Below, in pieces: positions 16,154-21,955 of a stretch of 21,955 bases of DNA. The DNA is from DATDAH01 sp036525535. GTDB taxonomy: Bacteria > Actinomycetota > Acidimicrobiia > Acidimicrobiales > DATDAH01. The DNA lies in the NCBI GenBank assembly GCA_036525535.1, contig DATDAH010000146.1, positions 1 through 21,955 on the forward strand. The letters run 5' to 3'. A program made the position numbers and the translations under genes. The notes beneath the pieces are model-generated. The model was given only the letters and a program-made list of their open reading frames with translations. It was not told where the DNA came from and searched no databases. How positions within the stretch are numbered: the first letter of the stretch is position 1; each line of letters begins with the position of its first letter.

Positions 16154-17350
16154 CTAGTGGACCACCTCCACGGTGATCCCCCGCAACTCCAGCGCGGCGA
16201 CCACGTGGTCACCGTGGGCCCGATCGTGGGTCTCCAGCGTGAAGTCGACCTCGACCTCGTCGACTCCCACGCCGGCCCCTTCCCGGTGGTGCTCGACGTC
16301 GAGGATGTTGACGTCCTGGGAGGCGATGACCTTGGTCAGCTCGGCCAGTGCGCCCGGATGGTCGGGCACCCGGGCGCTGATGCGCAGGAAGCGCCCGCTG
16401 GCCGACAGCCCGTGGTCGATGAGCTTGACCAGCAGCAGAGGGTCCACGTTGCCGCCGGAGAGCACGACGACGACGGGGCCGTCGCCGGGAACCTTCCCAC
16501 CGAGGACGGCGGCCAGGCCGACCGCGCCCGCCGGTTCCACGACCGCCTTGGCCCGCTCCAACAGCAGCACCAGGGCCCGACCGATCTCGTCGTCGTCCAC
16601 CGTGACGACGTCGTCCACGTACGCCTGGGCGTGGGCCAGGGTGAGCGGAGACGGGGACTTGATGGCGATGCCGTCGGCGATGGTGGTCACCCGCTCCAGG
16701 GACCGAGCGGTCCCGGCGGCCAGCGAGGGCAACAGGCATGCCGCGCCCTCGGCCTGCACCCCGACCACCCGCGTCGCGGGCGCCAACGCATGGAGCGCGG
16801 TGGCCACGCCGCTGATCAGGCCGCCGCCGCCCACGGGCACGACGACGGCCTCGACCTCCGGGGCGTCCTCGGCGATCTCCAGGCCCACCGTGCCCTGGCC
16901 GGCGATGACGAGGGGGTGGTCGAAGGGACTGGCGAAGACCGCACCGGTGGCTTCGGCGCGGGCCTTGGCCAGACCGATTGCGTCGTCGACGGTGGCCCCC
17001 TCGAGGATCACGTCAGCGCCGTAGTCCCGGGTGGCCTGCACCTTGGGCAGGGAGGCGGTGACAGGCATGAACACCGTGGCGTGACGATCGGTGAAACCTG
17101 CGGCCAGGGCCACGCCCTGGGCATGGTTGCCGGCGCTGGCGGCGACGATCTCGTGGACCTCCGGGGGCAGGGTGGCGAGCAGGTTCAACGCGCCGCGGGG
17201 CTTGAACGATCCCGTCCGCTGGAGGTACTCGGCCTTCAACAGGATGGTCCGCCCGCAGTGCCGGGAGAGGGAGTCGGAGCGCCAGGTCGGCGTCCTCCGC
17301 AGTCGGTCGCCGATGCGGTCCCGCGCCTCGAGCACGTCCGCCAGGGACAC
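16154..17350 (-). CDS. ilvA: Threonine ammonia-lyase with C-terminal ACT domain
   Basis: PLP enzyme converting threonine to 2-oxobutanoate, the entry to isoleucine synthesis (or threonine breakdown). 398 residues. The PLP lysine is K50 in TGSFKPRGA (47-55); SAGNHAQG (72-79) binds the substrate carboxylate and the glycine loop PVGGGGLISG (172-181) holds the PLP phosphate. A single C-terminal ACT domain begins near residue 322 (FLRISARVPDHPGALAEL). This size matches the one-ACT class, not the roughly 510-residue E. coli IlvA with two ACT-like modules. The start is GTG 17350 with no Shine-Dalgarno. It diverges from uvrC with 41 bases between the starts. Confidence 0.93.
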   Translation of the reverse strand: MSLADVLEARDRIGDRLRRTPTWRSDSLSRHCGRTILLKAEYLQRTGSFKPRGALNLLATLPPEVHEIVAASAGNHAQGVALAAGFTDRHATVFMPVTASLPKVQATRDYGADVILEGATVDDAIGLAKARAEATGAVFASPFDHPLVIAGQGTVGLEIAEDAPEVEAVVVPVGGGGLISGVATALHALAPATRVVGVQAEGAACLLPSLAAGTARSLERVTTIADGIAIKSPSPLTLAHAQAYVDDVVTVDDDEIGRALVLLLERAKAVVEPAGAVGLAAVLGGKVPGDGPVVVVLSGGNVDPLLLVKLIDHGLSASGRFLRISARVPDHPGALAELTKVIASQDVNILDVEHHREGAGVGVDEVEVDFTLETHDRAHGDHVVAALELRGITVEVVH

Positions 17351-17375
17351 CAGATCCGGTGTGATGCCCCCACCG

Positions 17376-17381
17376 TAGGCT
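17376..17381 (+). promoter_or_regulatory. Putative -10 of uvrC (leaderless mRNA)
   Basis: TAGGCT (TAnnnT pattern) ends 10 bases before ATG 17392, the distance expected if transcription begins at or next to the start codon. No Shine-Dalgarno sequence precedes the ATG, which agrees with a leaderless transcript. Confidence 0.4.
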
Positions 17382-17391
17382 GAACGCCGAC

Positions 17392-19263
17392 ATGGTCGAG
17401 CGTCCCCCCACCGGCTCCATCCCCGACGGCCCCGGTTCCTACCAGTTCAAGGACGAGGACGGCCGGGTCATCTACGTGGGCAAGGCCTCGTCCCTGCGCT
17501 CCCGACTGTCCAACTACTTCCAAAAGCACCTGCCCCCCCGCACCGCGCAGATGGTGGCCACCGCCGAGTCCGTCGAGTGGATCCAGGTGGCCAACGACGT
17601 CGAAGCCCTGATGCTCGAGTTCAACCTGATCAAGCAGCACCGGCCCCGGTTCAACGTCCGCCTGGTCGATGACAAGAGCTACCCGTTCCTGGCCGTCACC
17701 GTGGGGGACGACTGGCCCCGCCCGATGGTCATGCGCGGGGCCAAGCGCAAGGGGGTGCGCTACTACGGGCCGTTCGCCCACGCCTACGCCATCCGGGAGA
17801 CCCTCGACCTCCTGCTGCGCACGTTCCCGCTGCGCACCTGCTCGGACAACAAGTTCAACCTGCACCAGAAGCAGGGGCGGCCCTGCCTGCTGTTCCACAT
17901 CGAGAAGTGCTCGGGGCCCTGTGTCGGCGAGATCGACCGGGAGGCCTACCAGCAGCTGACCGACGAGCTGCTGGCGTTCCTCGACGGGGAGACCGACGCC
18001 ATCGTCAAGCGCCTCGAGCGGGAGATGCAGACGGCGGCGTCCGAGCTGGAGTTCGAGCGGGCGGCCCGTCTCCGGGACCAGCTGGGCAGTGTGCGCAAGG
18101 CGATCGAGCGTCAGCAGATGGTGGCCGAGCGCAACGAGGACTTCGACGTGCTCGGCCTGGCCGAGGACGAGCTGGAGGCCGCGGTGCAGGTCTTCTTCGT
18201 ACGCCGGGGCCGGGTCGTGGGCCGCAAGGGGTTCATCGTCGACAAGGTGGAGGACCTCCAGCCCGGCGAGCTGATCGGCGACATCCTGGAGGGGCTCTAC
18301 GGCGAGCCACTGCCCCTCGGCCTGCCCAAGACCGTCTTGGTCCCGTCCGAGCCCGACGACACCGACCTCTACGAGCGCTGGCTCACCTCGCTGCGGGGCT
18401 CCGCGGTCAAGATCCGGGTCCCACAGCGGGGCGACAAGCGGACCCTGCAGGAGACCGTCACCCGCAACGCCTCCGAGGAGTTCGTCCGCCACCGCCTACG
18501 CCGATCCAGCGACCACAACAGCCGGGCCCGGGCCCTCAACGAGCTCCAGGAGCACCTCGGCCTGCCCACCGCCCCCTTGCGCATCGAGTGCTACGACATG
18601 AGCCACATCCAGGGCACCGACTACGTCGGCTCGATGGTGGTCGTCGAGGACGGGTTGCCGAAGAAGTCCGAGTACCGCCGGTTCAAGATCAAGACCGTCG
18701 ACGGCAACGACGACTTCGCCGCCATGGAGGAGGTGCTCAACCGGCGGCTCAAGGCCTACCTGGCCGAGCGCAAGCTGCCGGCGGGGGAGCGCGAGGGCAA
18801 GTTCGCCTATCCGCCCCAGCTGCTCCTGGTCGACGGCGGCAAGGGCCAGCTGGCCGTGGCCGAGCGGGTCCTGCAGGAGCTCGGGTTGGACGAGGAGATC
18901 CCCTGCGCGTCCTTGGCCAAGCGTTTCGAGGAGGTCTACGTGCCGGGCCTGGCCGACCCCATCCGCCTGCCCCGACAGTCCGAGGCGCTGTACATGCTCC
19001 AGCGGATCCGGGACGAGGCCCACCGCTTCGCCATCACGTTCCACCGCGAACTGCGGGGCAAGCGCATGACGACCTCGGTCCTGGACGAGGTCCCCGGCCT
19101 CGGCCCCGTCCGCCGGAAGCGATTGATCAAGGAGCTGGGCGGGGTGACGGCGGTCAAGCGGGCCGAGCTCGACCAGCTCCAGTCCCTGGCCTGGCTGCCG
19201 GACACCGTGGCCCAGGCCGTCTACGACAAGGTCCACAAGCCCGCCCCCCGGACGGGTCGATGA
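17392..19263 (+). CDS. uvrC: UvrC, excinuclease ABC subunit C
   Basis: Dual-incision nuclease of nucleotide excision repair. 623 residues, the usual length. The N-terminal GIY-YIG nuclease shows GSYQF (15-19) and IYVGKASSLRSRLSNYF (27-43). A cysteine cluster follows (RTCSD, GRPCLLFHIEKCSGPCVG), as in many UvrC proteins; the UVR motif for UvrB contact is around ELEFERAARLRDQL (about 217-230). The C-terminal RNase H-like nuclease includes ECYDMSHIQGTDYVGS (399-414, with D402 as a likely catalytic residue) and LLLVDGGKGQL. The tail carries helix-hairpin-helix motifs (LDEVPGLGPVRRKRLIKELG, about 564-583). The stop TGA is directly followed by the next gene's GTG. Confidence 0.97.
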   Translation: MVERPPTGSIPDGPGSYQFKDEDGRVIYVGKASSLRSRLSNYFQKHLPPRTAQMVATAESVEWIQVANDVEALMLEFNLIKQHRPRFNVRLVDDKSYPFLAVTVGDDWPRPMVMRGAKRKGVRYYGPFAHAYAIRETLDLLLRTFPLRTCSDNKFNLHQKQGRPCLLFHIEKCSGPCVGEIDREAYQQLTDELLAFLDGETDAIVKRLEREMQTAASELEFERAARLRDQLGSVRKAIERQQMVAERNEDFDVLGLAEDELEAAVQVFFVRRGRVVGRKGFIVDKVEDLQPGELIGDILEGLYGEPLPLGLPKTVLVPSEPDDTDLYERWLTSLRGSAVKIRVPQRGDKRTLQETVTRNASEEFVRHRLRRSSDHNSRARALNELQEHLGLPTAPLRIECYDMSHIQGTDYVGSMVVVEDGLPKKSEYRRFKIKTVDGNDDFAAMEEVLNRRLKAYLAERKLPAGEREGKFAYPPQLLLVDGGKGQLAVAERVLQELGLDEEIPCASLAKRFEEVYVPGLADPIRLPRQSEALYMLQRIRDEAHRFAITFHRELRGKRMTTSVLDEVPGLGPVRRKRLIKELGGVTAVKRAELDQLQSLAWLPDTVAQAVYDKVHKPAPRTGR

Positions 19264-19986
19264 GTGCCCGCTGATCCCTGGGAGACCCACGCCGGCTGGT
19301 GGCAGGACGGCTTCACCGACGGCGCCGACGCCGAGTACGAGGAGCAGATCCTGCCCCTGGCCGAGGCGCACCTCGCCGGGGCCCGACGGGTCCTGGACGT
19401 CGGCACGGGGGAGGGCCAGTTGGCCCGCCGAGCCGCGGACCTGGGCGCCGACGTGGTCGGTGTCGACCCGACGCCGGCGCAGGTCCGGGTCGCGGCCGAG
19501 CGGGGCGGCGGGCCGCGCTATGCCCGTTCCGGCGCCGAGGACCTGCCCTTCGCCGACGGTGCCTTCGACGCCGTGATCGCCTGCCTGGTCTTCGAGCACC
19601 TGCTGGACCCCGAACCCCCGATCCAGGAGGTCGCCCGCGTCCTCGAGTCGGGGGGACGCTTCCTCTTCTTCCTCAACCACCCGCTGCTCCAGGCCCCCGA
19701 CAGTGGCTGGGTGGATGATCAGATCATGGAGCCCCCGGAGCAGTACTGGCGGGTGGGGGCCTACCTGGTCGAGGACGTGCGGGACGAGGAGGTCGCGCCC
19801 GGGGTCGTGCTGCCGTTCGTGCACCGGCCCCTGTCCCGCTACGTGAACCTGATGGCCGACGCCGGCCTGTCCCTGGTCCGCATGGAGGAACCGGCCCCAC
19901 CACCGGGGTTCCTGGCCCGGGCCACCGAGTACCAGCAGGCGGCGACCATTCCCCGGCTCCTGTTCCTGCGGGCCGTACGCTCGTAG
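19264..19986 (+). CDS. Class I SAM-dependent methyltransferase
   Basis: 240 residues from GTG 19264, which abuts the uvrC stop codon with no gap. SAM-binding motif I is VLDVGTGEGQLARRAADLG (about 43-61) with the acidic residue of VVGVDPTPAQ; then LPFADGAFDAVIACLVFEHL and VLESGGRFLFFLNHPLL, as in the methyltransferase-11 family. The substrate is unknown. Sitting between uvrC and rapZ on the same strand, it is surely co-transcribed with them. It ends in TAG 19984-19986, two bases before the proposed rapZ start. A small-molecule or cofactor methyltransferase is as likely as one acting on nucleic acid. Confidence 0.85.
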   Translation: MPADPWETHAGWWQDGFTDGADAEYEEQILPLAEAHLAGARRVLDVGTGEGQLARRAADLGADVVGVDPTPAQVRVAAERGGGPRYARSGAEDLPFADGAFDAVIACLVFEHLLDPEPPIQEVARVLESGGRFLFFLNHPLLQAPDSGWVDDQIMEPPEQYWRVGAYLVEDVRDEEVAPGVVLPFVHRPLSRYVNLMADAGLSLVRMEEPAPPPGFLARATEYQQAATIPRLLFLRAVRS

Positions 19987-19988
19987 CC

Positions 19989-20843
19989 ATCGGGGAGTTC
20001 GTCATCATCGCCGGCCTCTCGGGGGCCGGGCGGTCATCGGCCGCGGACGACTTCGAAGACCTGGGGTGGTTCGTCATCGACAACCTCCCGCCCGCCCTCA
20101 TCCCGAAGGTGGCCGAACTGGCCGCCGGGCCCGACGCCACCTACGACCGGGTGGCGCTGGCGGTGGGCACGACCTCGGACCTGGCCCAGGTGCTGCCGTC
20201 CGTGGCATCGCTGCGGGCGGCCGACACCCGGGTCCGGGTGCTCTTCCTGGACGCCAGCACCGAGGTCCTGGTGCGCCGCTACGAGGGCAGCCGGCGCCGC
20301 CACCCGACGGCGGGGGACGAGACGAGCCTTGGCCAGGCCATCGCCGCCGAGCGGCAGATGCTGGAGCCGGTCAAAGCGGAGGCCGACGTCGTGGTCGACA
20401 CCAGCGACCTGAACATCCACCAGCTCCGGGACCGGATCCGGGACCTCTTCGGCACCGACGACCCGTCGGCCGGCATGCAGACCACGGTGGTCTCCTTCGG
20501 GTACAAGCACGGCCTGCCCCTGGACGTGGACCTGGTGCTGGACTGCCGCTTCCTGCCCAACCCCCACTGGGACGAGGAGCTGCGTCCGCTCACCGGCCTG
20601 GACGCTCCGGTGCGGGCCTTCGTGCTCCGCCAGCCGGAGACCAAGGCCTTCCTCAGCCGCTTGGAGGACCTGCTTGACCTGCTTCTGCCGGCCTACGAGG
20701 CCGAGGGCAAGAGCTACTTGACGATCGCCTTCGGGTGCACGGGCGGGCGACACCGGTCGGTGGCCATCGCCGAGGAGATCGCCACCCACCTGCGACGAGC
20801 CGGGCGCCGGCCCACCGTGACCCACCGCGACCTCGACAGGTAG
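19989..20843 (+). CDS. rapZ: RapZ/YvcJ family nucleotide-binding protein, non-canonical ATC start
   Basis: 284 residues if started at ATC 19989, equal to the length of E. coli RapZ. In Gram-positives the family (YvcJ) binds nucleotides; in E. coli RapZ controls GlmS by presenting the small RNA GlmZ to RNase E. The conserved N-terminus is complete: GEFVIIAGLSGAGRSSA (2-18) is the Walker A region, with arginine in place of lysine, followed by DLGWFVIDNLPP (24-35). Later landmarks are RRYEGSRRRHP, FGYKHGLP, DCRFLPNPHWDEELRPLTG and FGCTGGRHRS. No ATG, GTG or TTG exists in this frame between the stop at 19716-19718 and the GTG at 20109, which would delete the nucleotide-binding loop. ATC directly after the methyltransferase stop is therefore the best start, unless the base call is wrong. 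Confidence 0.9.
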   Translation: MGEFVIIAGLSGAGRSSAADDFEDLGWFVIDNLPPALIPKVAELAAGPDATYDRVALAVGTTSDLAQVLPSVASLRAADTRVRVLFLDASTEVLVRRYEGSRRRHPTAGDETSLGQAIAAERQMLEPVKAEADVVVDTSDLNIHQLRDRIRDLFGTDDPSAGMQTTVVSFGYKHGLPLDVDLVLDCRFLPNPHWDEELRPLTGLDAPVRAFVLRQPETKAFLSRLEDLLDLLLPAYEAEGKSYLTIAFGCTGGRHRSVAIAEEIATHLRRAGRRPTVTHRDLDR

Positions 20844-20846
20844 GGT
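20817..20846 (+). promoter_or_regulatory. Possible gap promoter
   Basis: GTGACC (20817-20822) and TAGGGT (20841-20846) are spaced by 18 bases and resemble -35 and -10 elements. They overlap the 3' end of rapZ and would give a leader of about 60 bases for gap. Support is by pattern only. Confidence 0.35.
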
Positions 20847-20897
20847 CGGCGGGGTTCCACAAGCGACGCACCGTCGCGCCCCACCAACCCTCTCAAC

Positions 20898-20903
20898 GAG
20901 GAG
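20898..20903 (+). promoter_or_regulatory. Ribosome binding site of gap
   Basis: GAGGAG, 11 bases before ATG 20915. It supports ATG 20915 over the open frame extending back into rapZ. Confidence 0.5.
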
Positions 20904-20914
20904 ATCTCCAGAGC

Positions 20915-21922
20915 ATGAGCATCCGCGTCGGCATCAACGGCTTCGGCCGCATCGGTCGCAACCTCTTCCGGGCGGCCAAGAAGCAAGGGGCGGAGATCGA
21001 CTTCGTCGCGGTCAACGACATCGGCTCGGTCGAGACAATGGCCCACCTCCTCAAGTACGACTCGGTGATGGGCGAGCTCCCGTACGAGATCAAGGCCGTC
21101 GACAGCGGCATTTCGGTCGACGGCGACACCCTCAAGGTCCTGGCCGAGCGGGATCCGGCGCAGCTGCCGTGGGGCGACCTCGGCGTGGACATGGTCATCG
21201 AGTCCACCGGCTTCTTCACCTCGAGGGAGAAGGCCTCGGCCCACCTCGAGGGCGGGGCCCCGCTCGTGATCGTGTCCGCCCCCTGCACCGATGCCGACAA
21301 CACCATCGTGGTCGGGGTCAACGACGACACCTTCGACCGGTCGACCCAGAAGGTCATCTCCAACGCCTCGTGCACGACCAACTGCTTCGTGCCCATGGTC
21401 AAGGTCCTGGACGACGCCTTCGGCGTGGAGAAGGGCCTGATGACCACGGTCCACGCCTACACCGGCGACCAGAGCCTCGTGGACGGCCCCCACTCGGACC
21501 TGCGCCGGGCCCGGAGCGCGGCCATCAACATCATCCCCTCGTCGACCGGTGCGGCCCGGGCCACGGGCCTGGTCCTGCAGGCCATGCAGGGAAAGCTCGA
21601 CGGCACGTCGCTGCGGGTCCCCGTGCCTGACGGCTCGGTCACCGACTTCGTCGCCGTGCTGACGCAAGACGTCACCGCGGACGAGGTCAACGAGGCGTAC
21701 CACGCCGCCGCGACCTCCGGTCCGATGGCCGACGTGCTCGTCTACACGGACGAGCCGATCGTGTCCTCCGACATCGTCGGCACCCCGGCCTCGTGCACCT
21801 TCGACTCGAAGCTCACCATGGCCATGGGCAACCTGGTGAAGGTCCTGGGTTGGTACGACAACGAGTGGGGCTACTCGAACCGCCTCGTCGACCTGGCCCG
21901 GATCGTCAGCGCGGCCTCTTGA
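20915..21922 (+). CDS. gap: Glyceraldehyde-3-phosphate dehydrogenase, type I
   Basis: Glycolytic enzyme forming 1,3-bisphosphoglycerate. 335 residues. The NAD-binding N-terminus is RVGINGFGRIGRNLFRA (4-20) with VNDI (33-36), whose aspartate favours NAD over NADP. The catalytic cysteine is C153 in SNASCTTNC (149-157) and the general base H180 in TTVHAYTGDQ (177-186). Substrate-binding and C-terminal motifs STGAARA and WYDNEWGYSNR are present. The active-site helix continues NCFVP where most family members have NCLAP, a mild substitution. It is separated from rapZ by 71 bases. In most Gram-positive genomes pgk follows gap, and the window ends before that could be seen. Confidence 0.97.
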   Translation: MSIRVGINGFGRIGRNLFRAAKKQGAEIDFVAVNDIGSVETMAHLLKYDSVMGELPYEIKAVDSGISVDGDTLKVLAERDPAQLPWGDLGVDMVIESTGFFTSREKASAHLEGGAPLVIVSAPCTDADNTIVVGVNDDTFDRSTQKVISNASCTTNCFVPMVKVLDDAFGVEKGLMTTVHAYTGDQSLVDGPHSDLRRARSAAINIIPSSTGAARATGLVLQAMQGKLDGTSLRVPVPDGSVTDFVAVLTQDVTADEVNEAYHAAATSGPMADVLVYTDEPIVSSDIVGTPASCTFDSKLTMAMGNLVKVLGWYDNEWGYSNRLVDLARIVSAAS

Positions 21923-21950
21923 GCCCGACGCCCACGGGCGTCCCCGTCCT

Positions 21951-21955
21951 GGAGG
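21951..21955 (+). promoter_or_regulatory. Shine-Dalgarno at the window edge
   Basis: GGAGG ends the window 33 bases after the gap stop. It probably serves the next gene on the same strand; pgk would be the usual neighbour, but nothing of it is visible. Confidence 0.35.

Noticed and set aside
20109..20843. rapZ starting at GTG 20109 (244 residues)
   Set aside because: This start would remove the Walker A loop and the DNLPP block, both intact upstream in the same frame.
19264..20843. Methyltransferase-RapZ fusion by programmed frameshift
   Set aside because: The methyltransferase has a full-length C-terminus and its own TAG; no slippery sequence is seen at the junction.

Overview
The window is high-GC DNA with dense, tightly packed genes, many GTG starts and several start codons without a Shine-Dalgarno sequence. 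Gene content and order (uvrA, uvrC, rapZ, gap) point to an actinobacterium. An Acidimicrobiia-like lineage is my best guess, but I cannot prove it from this sequence alone.

Layout. (1) 1-1469: the 3' half of uvrA (+). (2) 1501-14802: a cell-surface glycan locus of about 13.3 kb. On the + strand it holds a polyprenyl-phosphate sugar-1-phosphate transferase, a family 2 glycosyltransferase, a capsule-type (KpsC/KpsS-like) glycosyltransferase, a PseG-like hydrolase and an FAD oxidoreductase. On the - strand it holds a Wzx-type flippase and a compact operon read pseB - pseC - WbqC-family gene - methyltransferase - pseI - spsF-type cytidylyltransferase. (3) 14903-17350: nadA and a threonine ammonia-lyase with ACT domain (-). 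(4) 17392-21922: uvrC, a methyltransferase, rapZ and gap (+). A Shine-Dalgarno-like GGAGG sits at the very end, probably for the next gene.

How it works together. The pse genes encode most steps from UDP-GlcNAc to a CMP-activated nonulosonic acid of the pseudaminic type: PseB dehydratase/epimerase, PseC aminotransferase, PseG UDP-sugar hydrolase, PseI condensing synthase and an SpsF-type CMP transferase. The expected PseH N-acetyltransferase is not in the window. A WbqC-family protein and a methyltransferase are instead embedded between pseC and pseI with 4-bp overlaps, and are candidates for acylation or tailoring steps. The PGT, two glycosyltransferases and the flippase would assemble and export a lipid-linked glycan; the capsule-type transferase, which carries an unusual four-cysteine cluster, is a reasonable candidate to use CMP-Pse.

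Other points of note: rapZ has no ATG, GTG or TTG start at all, and its conserved N-terminus begins at an ATC. The yvcK and whiA genes that usually lie between rapZ and gap in Gram-positive bacteria are absent. The glycan locus appears to sit between uvrA and uvrC, which are often close in actinobacteria. No tRNA, rRNA, CRISPR array, insertion sequence or integrase was recognised. No gene-free stretch exceeds about 140 bases.
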